From NCBI RefSeq assembly GCF_003177035.1, contig NZ_CP029488.1, forward strand, positions 1,240,001 to 1,304,000: a stretch of 64,000 nucleotides of DNA, given 5' to 3'. Below are positions 19,146 through 27,041 of this stretch, in pieces. The position numbers were made by a program, and so were the translations under genes. Within the stretch, counting starts at the first letter, position 1; the number at the start of each line of letters is the position of its first letter. The notes beneath the pieces are model-generated. The model was not told the DNA's origin. It worked only from the letters and a program-made list of their open reading frames with translations, and searched no databases. Source of the DNA: Salinisphaera sp. LB1. GTDB taxonomy: Bacteria; Pseudomonadota; Gammaproteobacteria; Nevskiales; Salinisphaeraceae.

Positions 19146-19979
19146 ATGGTGCGCAAACATCAGCTTTCAGCCGCGGCCGTTTCGGCCGCCGCCCTGGCAT
19201 TCACCTGTGCCCCGGCCCTGGCCCAGAACAACGGCGCTCACGACCAGGGCGGCACGCACGTCAGCGCCGGCGCCAGCGTGAATGCCGGCACGCCCACCCA
19301 GCTCGCCTACAGCGCGGCCGGTGTGCTGCAGGGCCAGATGCAGAAACCCGCGCAGGAGCGCATTCCGCAGTCGCTACTCAACGGCGCCCACTGCATCGGC
19401 GTATTCCCGAGCGTGTTCAAGGAAGGCTTCCTGGTGGCCGGCAAGAATGGCGATGGCTTGGTGGCCTGCCGCGACGATTCCGGCAACTGGGATCGGACCG
19501 CCCCGACCTTCTACAGCCTGTCCGGCGGCAGCGTCGGCTTTCAGGCCGGCGCCAAGGTCACGCAAGTGGTCATGTTGTTTATGAGTGACAAGGCCATGCA
19601 GGATCTCCGCGACGGCAACGTCAAAATCGGCGCCCAAGCCTCGGCCACAGTCGGGCCCGCGGGCGCCCACGCCAGCGTGCACACCGCGCCGGCGCCGATC
19701 ATCACTTATCGCCTGAGCAGTTCCGGCGGCTTCGCGGGGGCTGCGATCAAGGGCGCCACGCTGGCACGCGACCGGGACGCCAACCAGGCGATCTACGGCG
19801 CCCAGGCCGCGCATGGCAAGCCGTTCCAGCCGACGAAGATTCCGAAAACGATCGAAGTGTTCACGAAGACACTGAACCAGTTCGCGCCGGCCTCGAAATA
19901 CAACGCCGGCATGGCGGTCAAGGGCCAGAACGGTCAGGGCGCCAACGCCGGTAACAACAACAGCAACGGCGCCTCGTAA
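19146..19979 (+). CDS. SYLF (YSC84/Ysc84-actin-binding-like) domain exported protein
   Basis: A 277-residue protein with a signal peptide (residues 1-26, ending ALAQ) and a SYLF domain from about 60 to 210: IGVFPSVFKEGFLVAGKNGDG, SGGSVGFQAGAKVTQVVML and ITYRLSSSGGFAGAAIKGA. SYLF domains bind lipids and are common in periplasmic proteobacterial proteins of unclear role. A low-complexity Gly/Asn/Ala tail ends the protein. ATG 19146 gives a proper signal peptide; an in-frame ATG at 19077 would bury it. Confidence 0.88.
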   Translation: MVRKHQLSAAAVSAAALAFTCAPALAQNNGAHDQGGTHVSAGASVNAGTPTQLAYSAAGVLQGQMQKPAQERIPQSLLNGAHCIGVFPSVFKEGFLVAGKNGDGLVACRDDSGNWDRTAPTFYSLSGGSVGFQAGAKVTQVVMLFMSDKAMQDLRDGNVKIGAQASATVGPAGAHASVHTAPAPIITYRLSSSGGFAGAAIKGATLARDRDANQAIYGAQAAHGKPFQPTKIPKTIEVFTKTLNQFAPASKYNAGMAVKGQNGQGANAGNNNSNGAS

Positions 19980-19987
19980 GACGCTGC

Positions 19988-20021
19988 GGCGCCCGGCCGG
20001 CTCGTTGGCCGGGCGCCTTCG
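19988..20021 (+). terminator. Intrinsic terminator-like hairpin after the SYLF gene
   Basis: GGCGCCCGGCC pairs perfectly with GGCCGGGCGCC over an 8-base loop and is followed by TTCGT. The T-tract is short, so efficiency is uncertain. It lies between convergent genes and may serve mainly the SYLF gene. Confidence 0.65.
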
Positions 20022-20023
20022 TC

Positions 20024-21880
20024 CTACCAACGGCGCGCCAACCGGCGCGTTACGGCGTCGACATCGTCGCGGGCACCGACCACGGTCAGCGTGTCGTTGA
20101 CCCGCAGCAGGGTGGAAGGCTCGGCCTCGAGCACCGCACCGCGGCGCTCGATCCGTAGCACCCGCGTGCCTTCCGGCAGATTCAGATGCCGCAGCTCGCG
20201 ATCCGCGAGCCAACTGTTCTGCAGCTTGGCGATACGGATCTCGTGGCTGTCGTCCTCGTGCACGCGGCCGTCGATCTGGCCGGCGTCCAGCGCCATGCTC
20301 TCCAGCAACAGCAGCTTGGCATAGGCCGGGTTGACGATGCGCACATCGGCGGACCGGAACCGCGCGTTGTAAGCCGGATCGCGCACCCAGGCCAGCAGTT
20401 TGCGCACGGCGTGCACCTCGCGCGCCACGCGGCAGAGCTGCAGATTGTCTTCGTCGGTGTCGGCCATGGCGATCACGGTCTGTGCCTGCTCTATACCGGC
20501 GTCGCGCAGGCATTCCGACAGCCGCGCCCGCGATGGCGGGTTGCCGTTCTCGCCGGCCGGCAGCGCGGTGACGGTGCGCACGTTGCGGCCCATCTGTTCG
20601 AGCCGGGCGGCCAGGGCGCGGCTGTCGCGATCGTCGCCGATTACCAGCGTCTGCTGCGCCGCCTGGTAGCGCCGCGGCGCCAGACGGCTGAAGGCGATCG
20701 GCGAGATCAGGCAACTGATGATGGCGACCAGAATGATGGCGGCATCCAGCGCCGGCGAGATCACACCGATCTCCACCCCGATCGCGGCCACCGCGATGAT
20801 CAGCGACAGGCGCGCCGAGAGCAGCGTGCTGGCGGCGAAGGTTTCACGCCAGCCGAAGGCCAGCCGGAACACCAGCGAGCCCACCAGCTTGACGCCGAAG
20901 GCCGCGACCACCAGCACGCCGATCGTCTCCCAGGGCGACTCGGAGGACAGCAGCGCCGGCAGGTCGAACTTGACCCCGACCATGATGAAAAAGATCGGGA
21001 TGAAGAAACCGTAGCCGATCGCATCGAGTTTCTCGCGCAGCACCGAACTCTCGCTGCCCGACAGCATGGATACGATCACACCGGCCAGAAACGCCCCCAG
21101 AATGTTCTCGATGCCGAGGCTCTCGGCCAGCGCGATGAAGACCAGCGCCAACGCCATCGAGCCACGCACGCGGATCTGCGAAGTGGCGGTGGACAAGGCA
21201 TGCATGAGTCGTTGGGCCGGCAGGTGCGAGCGCGCGCGCTCGGCCAGGCGCCAGGCGGCGACGAAGGCGAGCAGCAGCACCAGGATCAGCAGCAGATCCA
21301 CGGTCGCGCCCACACGCAGCATGGCGTAGCCGCTGACCAGCAGAATGGTGACGAAATCGGCGATCAGCGCCGCCACCAGCAGGGTCTGGCCATAAGTGGT
21401 TTCGAGCAGCCCGCGTTCCTTGAGCACCGGCGCCACCACGCCGAGCGACGTGGTCGACAGGATCAGCGCCATCAGCCACGGCTGTGCGACCAGGCCGATA
21501 CCGGCCAGATAGAACCCCGCAGCCAGCGAACACAGCGCGGTGAGCGCGAACGCCGCCCCACCGATCACGAACGGATTGCGCTTGAGCCGGGCACCGGCCT
21601 TGCTCGCGCGCAGGCCCCGGCGCGGCTCGAGGCCGGAGAAATCGATCTCCAGGCCGGACAGGAACATCAGGTAGGCGAAGCCGAACACCGACAACACCTT
21701 GAGCACGAAATCCTGCGATACCAGATGCAGGCCGCTGTCGCCGACCAGAATGCCGGCGGCGATCTCGCCGACCACCACCGGGATGCCCAGACGCCGTACC
21801 GGCGACAGCGCCACGGGCACCGCGAAGCTCAGCGCGATGACCACCAGCAGCGGGACGAAAGAGATATCGTTGGAATGCAT
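20024..21880 (-). CDS. CPA2 cation:proton antiporter with TrkA-N and TrkA-C domains
   Basis: A 618-residue protein when started at ATG 21880 (MHSNDISFVPLL). The first 390 residues hold about twelve membrane helices of the Na+/H+ exchanger fold (VVVGEIAAGILVGDSG, FGFAYLMFLSGLEIDF, GAFLAGVIVSML). A TrkA-N nucleotide-binding domain follows, with a TLVIGDDRDSRALAARLEQMG start rather than the usual GxGxxG. A TrkA-C domain ends the protein. This resembles Kef/YbaL-type K+ efflux systems, with ligand-gated transport. The altered glycine motif may reduce or change nucleotide binding. Confidence 0.88.
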   Translation of the reverse strand: MHSNDISFVPLLVVIALSFAVPVALSPVRRLGIPVVVGEIAAGILVGDSGLHLVSQDFVLKVLSVFGFAYLMFLSGLEIDFSGLEPRRGLRASKAGARLKRNPFVIGGAAFALTALCSLAAGFYLAGIGLVAQPWLMALILSTTSLGVVAPVLKERGLLETTYGQTLLVAALIADFVTILLVSGYAMLRVGATVDLLLILVLLLAFVAAWRLAERARSHLPAQRLMHALSTATSQIRVRGSMALALVFIALAESLGIENILGAFLAGVIVSMLSGSESSVLREKLDAIGYGFFIPIFFIMVGVKFDLPALLSSESPWETIGVLVVAAFGVKLVGSLVFRLAFGWRETFAASTLLSARLSLIIAVAAIGVEIGVISPALDAAIILVAIISCLISPIAFSRLAPRRYQAAQQTLVIGDDRDSRALAARLEQMGRNVRTVTALPAGENGNPPSRARLSECLRDAGIEQAQTVIAMADTDEDNLQLCRVAREVHAVRKLLAWVRDPAYNARFRSADVRIVNPAYAKLLLLESMALDAGQIDGRVHEDDSHEIRIAKLQNSWLADRELRHLNLPEGTRVLRIERRGAVLEAEPSTLLRVNDTLTVVGARDDVDAVTRRLARRW

Positions 21881-22252
21881 ACGGTCGGTGAGTCGGGCGG
21901 ACGGAATACGCGGCACGGGGCCCGCTTCGGCGCCCGGTTATCGCGTGGCGGCGTTGGCGATCATGGCCGGCCGCCGGTGCCGGCCGTGACGCTATCAGGT
22001 TCTGTGGTCGAGAGCGGCCAGCCCCAACGGGCGACCACGCGAAGTGCATAGGCAGTCCACATAGTGTGCTATTTGCGTCGCAGTCCCAAGCGCTGTTTAC
22101 GCCGGCTCCCGTGCCGTTTCACCCGGCCCCGTCCGGGTTGGCAATGCCGAGCGGCGCAAGCGTGACGGCGACGACATCATGGCGCCGGGCTTTATGCTCA
22201 GTCTATGGCAAACTGATAGGCCATCAACTCCCTTACCGAATCCGGACACCCC
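21881..22252. other. Divergent promoter region
   Basis: About 370 bases between the antiporter gene (leftward) and the amino-acid ABC operon (rightward). I see no gene, obvious operator or repeat in it. Confidence 0.4.
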
Positions 22253-23086
22253 TTGCGCGCCATCCGATTCCGCCGGCTTCGCCGCCTTCTCCCGATCATG
22301 GCCCTGCTGCTGCTCACGCTCGGGCTCGGCGCCTGTTCCCAGCAGTCGGGCGGGACGGTTGACGGCATTCATCTGGTCCATCGGCAGCAATTGACGGTGT
22401 GCACGCACCTGCCCTACAAGCCGTTCGAGTTCACCAACGACGCCGGCAAGGTAGTCGGCTTCGACGTCGATCTCATGCGGCTGCTTGCGAACAATCTCGG
22501 CGTCAAACTCGATGTGGTGAGCATGGACTGGAACCAGATCACCAGCGGTGCCGCCTTCGCGGCCCATAAATGCGATCTGGCGATGGGCGGTGCGACCATC
22601 ACCGCCGCCCGCAAGAAGGCGGTGCAGTTCTCCGCGCCTTACTTCAAGGCGACGCAGGCCCTGCTGGTCTCCAGAAAGGCCGGCGTGTCGAGTCTGGCCG
22701 ATCTGGCCGACAAGCGGCTCGGCATGCAGACCGACACCACCGGCGCGGTGTATGCGAAAAAACACGCCGAGCAATACCACTACACACCCGTGGTGTTCGA
22801 TGATCTCGCGCTGATGACCACGGCCGTGAGCGCCGGCAAGGTGGCAGCCGCGATCGGCGACAATGGCCCGATGGCTTACTACGCCGCCCGCAACCCCGAC
22901 ACGCGGGTCGCGCAGACCTTCGATACCGGCGAGCGCTACGGCTTCATGGCCGCCAAGGACAACGACAACGCCGACAAACTGATCGGCCGATTGAACGACG
23001 TGCTCGCCAAGGCCCGCAACAACGGCACCTACGCGGCCCGTTACCGCCACTGGTTCGGCCACGCGCCGACATCCAGCACGCCCTGA
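22253..23086 (+). CDS. Amino-acid ABC transporter substrate-binding lipoprotein
   Basis: A 277-residue family-3 solute-binding protein. The N-terminus has basic residues, a hydrophobic helix and the lipobox LGAC (Cys28), so it is probably a lipid-anchored binding protein. The body begins [14 protein letters not shown] and carries [34 protein letters not shown]-type hinge motifs and the second lobe [11 protein letters not shown]. It begins at TTG 22253; no ATG gives a full signal peptide. It is followed after 8 bases by its permease gene. It most likely binds a polar amino acid. Confidence 0.85.
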   Translation: MRAIRFRRLRRLLPIMALLLLTLGLGACSQQSGGTVDGIHLVHRQQLTVCTHLPYKPFEFTNDAGKVVGFDVDLMRLLANNLGVKLDVVSMDWNQITSGAAFAAHKCDLAMGGATITAARKKAVQFSAPYFKATQALLVSRKAGVSSLADLADKRLGMQTDTTGAVYAKKHAEQYHYTPVVFDDLALMTTAVSAGKVAAAIGDNGPMAYYAARNPDTRVAQTFDTGERYGFMAAKDNDNADKLIGRLNDVLAKARNNGTYAARYRHWFGHAPTSSTP

Positions 23087-23094
23087 TCGAAGGC

Positions 23095-23922
23095 ATGGCC
23101 GCGACCGACCGACAGCCCGCACCCGCCGGCCGCAGCCCGCGCCAGCGCGCGCGTCGACGCCGCGCGATCCAGTACATCGTCCTCGCGCTCATACTCGCCC
23201 TCGCCGCGTACATGGCCGACTGGCCGACGATCGGGCATACCTTCTTCGATCCGGCGCTGATTGTGAACACCGCCGTCCACGGTCTGTGGCGGGCGTTGTG
23301 GAACACGCTCGTCTACAGCGCCGGCGGTTTCGTGATCGGCCTGGCGGCCGGCACCCTGCTGGCGCTGATGCGCTTGTCCGAGGTCGCGCCCTATCGCTGG
23401 CTGGCGACGCTCTATATCGAGTTCTTCCGCGGGCTGCCGGCGCTGATCGTATTCATCGCGCTGTCGCTGCTGCCGCTGGCGTTCCAGGGACTGGCCATCC
23501 CGTTTTCACCCTACGGTACGGTCTGGGCGGCGCTGGGCATCGTCGGCAGCGCTTATATGGCCGAGACCATCCGCGCCGGTATTCTGGCCGTGCCCCGCGG
23601 CCAGATCGAGTCCGCCCGCTCGCTGGGCCTGACACCGGCGCAGACCCTGCGCCAGATCACCCTGCCACAGGCGTTCCGCCTGATGATTCCGCCCCTGACC
23701 AACGAACTGATCATGCTGATCAAGGATTCCTCGCTGGTGTTCATCGTCGGCCTGTCGGCGGCCGATTTCGATCTGACCAAGTTCGGCCGTGCCGCCGCGA
23801 ACAATCACGTCAACATCACGCCGTTGGTGGTGGCCGGCCTCGGCTATCTGATCATCACGCTGCCGCTGTCGCTACTGGTGCGACGCATGGAAGCACGCGC
23901 CGCGGCCGGGCGCCCGGCATGA
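23095..23922 (+). CDS. Amino-acid ABC transporter permease (HisMQ family)
   Basis: A 275-residue permease with about five membrane helices. The N-terminal tail is unusually basic ([15 protein letters not shown]). The HisM/GlnP hallmarks [18 protein letters not shown] and the EAA loop [20 protein letters not shown] are clear. Presence of only one permease suggests a homodimer. The stop TGA overlaps the ATG of the ATPase gene (ATGA), indicating translational coupling. Confidence 0.93.
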   Translation: MAATDRQPAPAGRSPRQRARRRRAIQYIVLALILALAAYMADWPTIGHTFFDPALIVNTAVHGLWRALWNTLVYSAGGFVIGLAAGTLLALMRLSEVAPYRWLATLYIEFFRGLPALIVFIALSLLPLAFQGLAIPFSPYGTVWAALGIVGSAYMAETIRAGILAVPRGQIESARSLGLTPAQTLRQITLPQAFRLMIPPLTNELIMLIKDSSLVFIVGLSAADFDLTKFGRAAANNHVNITPLVVAGLGYLIITLPLSLLVRRMEARAAAGRPA

Positions 23923-24662
23923 GCGCCGCCCTGGTGGAACTGGCCGGCGTGGCCAAGACCTTTGCCGGCAGACGCGTGCTCGACGATATCGATCTGGCGG
24001 TCGCGCGCGGCGAAGTGGTGTGCGTGATCGGGCCGTCGGGCTCGGGCAAGTCGACCCTGCTGCGCTGCGTGAACCGGCTGGAAACGCCGGACGCCGGGCG
24101 CGTCGTCGTCGCCGGTGTCGATCTCACCGATCCAGACTGCGATATCGACGCCGCCCGGCGCCAGATCGGCATGGTGTTTCAGCAGTTCAATCTGTTCGCC
24201 CATCGCAACGTGCTCGACAACTGCGCGCTGGCCCTGCGCACGGTGCTCGGCCTCAAGCGTGCGGATGCCGAGCGCAAGGCCCGGCAACAGCTCGAATGGG
24301 TCGGTCTGGCCGATCGCGCCACGGCCTATCCCAGCGAATTGTCGGGCGGCCAGCAACAGCGCGTGGCGATCGCCCGGGCACTGGCGATGGACCCGGCTCT
24401 GATGCTGTTCGACGAACCGACATCGGCGCTCGACCCCGAGCTGGTCGGCGATGTGCTGACGGTCATGCGGCGCCTCGCCGATGCCGGCACGACCATGATC
24501 GTGGTCACTCACGAAATGGGTTTCGCGCGCGAAGTCGCCGACCGGGTGGTGTTCATGGATGCCGGGCGCATCGTCGAACAGGGCGCCCCCGCACAAGTGC
24601 TCGGCCAGCCGCGCATCGAGCGTACCCGCGACTTTCTACAGCGGGTGTCGGTGTCGGGTTAG
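23919..24662 (+). CDS. Amino-acid ABC transporter ATP-binding protein (GlnQ/HisP type)
   Basis: A 247-residue ATPase with every motif intact: Walker [10 protein letters not shown] (38-46), Q-loop [11 protein letters not shown], signature LSGGQQQR (near 142), Walker [14 protein letters not shown] (near 162) and H-loop [15 protein letters not shown] (near 197). The [12 protein letters not shown] block is diagnostic of polar amino acid transporters. It completes the SBP-permease-ATPase operon. A structured repeat (24774-24951) follows and probably ends transcription. Confidence 0.95.
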   Translation: MSAALVELAGVAKTFAGRRVLDDIDLAVARGEVVCVIGPSGSGKSTLLRCVNRLETPDAGRVVVAGVDLTDPDCDIDAARRQIGMVFQQFNLFAHRNVLDNCALALRTVLGLKRADAERKARQQLEWVGLADRATAYPSELSGGQQQRVAIARALAMDPALMLFDEPTSALDPELVGDVLTVMRRLADAGTTMIVVTHEMGFAREVADRVVFMDAGRIVEQGAPAQVLGQPRIERTRDFLQRVSVSG

Positions 24663-24773
24663 GACCTGCCGGGTTCGTGCCGCCTTCACGCCACGGCCCG
24701 CCCCGGGCCGGCGTCGATGGTCCGCGGCCGCTGCCGCGGGCAACGCCAGGCGTCGGTTGGAACCGGCGCTATG

Positions 24774-24951
24774 AATCCGGCATCAAAACAGCTGACTTGA
24801 TCAGCTGTTTTCAACGCCTTCAAAAATAAAAGCCGGCGCCTGTCCGTCTTTTATTTTCAAAGGCTTCGCGGCCGATGGCCGCGGCGAGCATGCGGTCGCA
24901 TACGCGCGCTATTAACCCGAAAAATCATCTATTTTTGTGCCGGGTTAATAA
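24774..24951. repeat. 178-bp structured repeat, copy A
   Basis: This segment recurs at 30272-30449 with six substitutions and no gaps. It folds into four successive hairpins: AAAACAGCTGA/TCAGCTGTTTT (24785-24811); a long stem with AAAATAAAAG/CTTTTATTTT (24816-24864); CGCGGCC/GGCCGCG (24867-24883); and ATTAACCCG/CGGGTTAAT (24911-24949) with an inner AAAAAT/ATTTTT stem. It lies between convergent genes and ends inside the last codons of the leftward stress-protein gene. A-tracts and T-tracts round hairpins 1 and 2 would suit bidirectional termination. Confidence 0.92.
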
Positions 24952-25374
24952 GCCGCCGGCCGCACGACCAGAACCGAGTGCCGCGCATGCCGGACCATCC
25001 AGCCGGCGACGCTGCCCAGCAGCACATCGCTACGGCACGGGTTGTGCGAGGCCATCACGACCAGGTCGACCTCGTGGTCGTCGGCGGCATGCACGATCAT
25101 GCGGCCCGCCGAGCCAGTCAGCACATGGGCGCTCCAGGCGAATCGGGTGCCCAGCCGCGCCTGAGCCATACGATCCAGATGACGCTGGGCCTCGCCCGTG
25201 ATCTTGTGCATGTAACGGCGCTCGATCGAGGGGAAATAGCCCACCGACAGCCGCGGCAGCAAGAACGATGAACGTACTTCGTGCAGGCCCGCCTGTTCGA
25301 GCGCGGCCGCGAAGATATCGTCCAGGTCGGGCGTTTGTTCCGGATCGATCGGTAGCAGACTCTCTATGCGCCAT
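24945..25374 (-). CDS. Universal stress protein (UspA family), 5' end irregular
   Basis: The frame from about 25358 to the TAA at 24945 encodes a UspA-family domain: SLLPIDPEQTPDLDDIFAAA, then VDLVVMASHNPCRSDVLLGS and VVRHARHSVLVV-type ending RHARHSVLVVRPAAY. It parallels the stress protein at 26206-26703 almost block by block. No ATG, GTG or TTG lies in this frame before the conserved first strand; the nearest ATG (25374, with purine-rich upstream bases) is one frame off. A one-base indel near 25360-25372, a sequencing error or a non-standard start is needed. The stop codon and last codon come from the 178-bp repeat. Confidence 0.65.
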
Positions 25375-25428
25375 GATCGCCCCCGCTGATGGCCCTGCGT
25401 CCATCGTCACCGCGCGGCGGGCCCACGT

Positions 25429-25442
25429 TTGATCCGGATCAA
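25429..25442. promoter_or_regulatory. FNR/ANR box shared by the stress protein and pdxH genes
   Basis: TTGATCCGGATCAA matches the FNR/ANR consensus TTGAT-N4-ATCAA exactly and is fully palindromic. It is centred about 60 bp upstream of the leftward stress-protein start and about 65 bp upstream of the rightward pdxH start. Transcription from the usual -41.5 placement would leave leaders of about 20-25 bases on each side. Confidence 0.8.
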
Positions 25443-25500
25443 GACTGCCGCACCCGCGCCGGGCCATCATGCCATCACGGTACACGGCGGCAGATTCATC

Positions 25501-26094
25501 ATGCATACCGACGACAGCCTCGATCCGCTGGCAGATCTCGCTCGCGTGATCGAGCACGCCTACCAGGCCGGCGAGATCGAGCCGTTGGCCGCCACGCTGG
25601 CGACGGTGGATTCCGCTTTGAACCGCCCATCGGCGCGCACGGTCTACGTTCACCTGCTGCCCGACGGCGTCGCGTTCTTCGTCAACACGTTCAGCGGCAA
25701 GGGCCGGCAACTGCTCTGGAACCCCTACGCCGCGCTGTGTTTCTACTGGCGCAAGATCGAGCAGCAAACCGTCGTCGAGGGACGCTGCGAAGTGCTCGAT
25801 GAACCGACCGCCGACCTGCTATGGCGCAAACGCCCGCGCGAGAGCGCGCTGGTGGCCACGGCCCTGGACGCGATGTCGGACCCGACCGACGACGAGAATC
25901 TGGCCGAGCGGATCGCCAGCACCCGGCAGCATTACAGCTTCGAACACCCGCCACGGCCCGATCAGTGGCAGGGCTATCGTCTGCTCCCCGAACGCGTCGA
26001 ATTCTGGAGCGCGGGCTGGGACCGGGCGCGCTATCGTCAGGTCTATCAGCGGGAAAGCGGCGGCGGCTGGCAGGTCAGCCGCCAGCCGCCGTAA
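25501..26094 (+). CDS. Pyridoxamine 5'-phosphate oxidase family protein (PdxH-like)
   Basis: A 197-residue FMN-dependent split-barrel protein. Matching PdxH blocks are VAFFVNTFSGKGRQLLWNPY, ALCFYWRKIEQQTVVEG and LWRKRPRESALVATA; the C-terminus WQVSRQPP stands where PdxH ends in RLAP. It is expected to oxidise pyridoxine or pyridoxamine phosphate to PLP in the cytoplasm. The pyridoxal reductase at 17309 would act in the same salvage route. ATG 25501 is chosen over an upstream in-frame ATA-region start because the extra residues would cover the FNR box. The divergence in the N-terminal strand and tail leaves some doubt over substrate. Confidence 0.82.
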   Translation: MHTDDSLDPLADLARVIEHAYQAGEIEPLAATLATVDSALNRPSARTVYVHLLPDGVAFFVNTFSGKGRQLLWNPYAALCFYWRKIEQQTVVEGRCEVLDEPTADLLWRKRPRESALVATALDAMSDPTDDENLAERIASTRQHYSFEHPPRPDQWQGYRLLPERVEFWSAGWDRARYRQVYQRESGGGWQVSRQPP

Positions 26095-26205
26095 CCGATA
26101 CCGTCGCCCGCCTCCCGCGGGCAGACCCGTGCCGAACGGCAGGCAGGGTACGGCGGCAAAAATCGAGCGTGGCATCCGGCACAGGCGGCCCGGGCGCCGG
26201 ACGTC

Positions 26206-26703
26206 TCAGCCAGCCGACGAGCTGGCGGTATCGTGCTCGGTTTTCGCCCCTTTCGACGCAGCCTCTTCGACCTCGTTGGCTTGCCGGACCACCAGCACCG
26301 AATGCCGTGCGTGCTTGACCACCTGGGCAGCGGTGCTGCCCAGGAACACGTCCCAGACCACCGGGTTGTGCGAGGCCAGGATGATCAGATCGGCCTCGAG
26401 CCGGTCGGCGGCTCGCACGATCGTCCGGGCGACCGGCCCGAGCTCAACTTCGATGCGCCAGTCGCAGCGGTCGCCCAGCCGTTCCTCGCCGATCCGGGTG
26501 AGCTCCTTGCGGGCATGCCGGGTATAACGCGCCACGTAATCGGAATCCATGTACGGATAGGCGGTGGCGTAATGCCCGAGCTCCACGTTGAGCAACACCA
26601 CCGTGGCCGGCTCGATGCGAACCTGGCGACCGACGGCTTCGAACACGCGGTCGAGTACCGCGGGTTGGTGGAGATCCAGTGGCACGAGTATCGTTTGCGA
26701 CAT
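26206..26703 (-). CDS. Universal stress protein (UspA family)
   Basis: A 165-residue single-domain stress protein starting MSQTILVPLDLHQPAVLDRV. The nucleotide-binding strand-loop is seen as DLIILASHNPVVWDVFLGST and the C-terminal strand as VVKHARHSVLVVRQ. An acidic, low-complexity tail of about 25 residues follows, which its neighbour lacks. An exact FNR/ANR box lies 66 bp upstream, so expression under low oxygen is likely; ANR-controlled Usp genes are known in Pseudomonas. An upstream GTG in the same frame (26766) would add an unrelated leader. Confidence 0.9.
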   Translation of the reverse strand: MSQTILVPLDLHQPAVLDRVFEAVGRQVRIEPATVVLLNVELGHYATAYPYMDSDYVARYTRHARKELTRIGEERLGDRCDWRIEVELGPVARTIVRAADRLEADLIILASHNPVVWDVFLGSTAAQVVKHARHSVLVVRQANEVEEAASKGAKTEHDTASSSAG

Positions 26704-26768
26704 GATGAGCACCTCGATCAGTGGGCGAAAGCGAGTGCCCAGTGTCGGCGTTCGACGGCGACGCACGA

Positions 26769-26782
26769 TTGATCCGGATCAA
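26769..26782. promoter_or_regulatory. FNR/ANR box upstream of the second stress protein gene
   Basis: TTGATCCGGATCAA is identical, including its central CCGG, to the box at 25429-25442. It is centred about 73 bp from the stress-protein ATG on the minus strand. It lies about 265 bp upstream of mprF on the plus strand, too far for ordinary class II activation there. Confidence 0.8.
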
Positions 26783-27041
26783 CCCCGGCGCACCGGTGCG
26801 CGATACCGCGGGCCCGTTTCACGGCGACATGTCGCCGCCCACTGCGGTCGCGCTCCCCGCGCCCGACCTGAACCGGCGTGCTGATCGCGTCGCCTTTGGC
26901 TTTACAAAAATTTTCGAGGGCACGCGCCGCATCCGCGTTCAGGCAAAACGGCCACCGGCATCAAACGACAATCGGGGGCATGTACGATGCGCGCACACGC
27001 TAGGCCCTTGCGCCTGGCCACGGCTCCCCCGGGAAGACGTC

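Noticed and set aside
20186-22051. Very long open frame opposite the antiporter gene
   Set aside because: An artefact of high GC codon bias; His/Gln/Arg-rich and without membrane or domain features.
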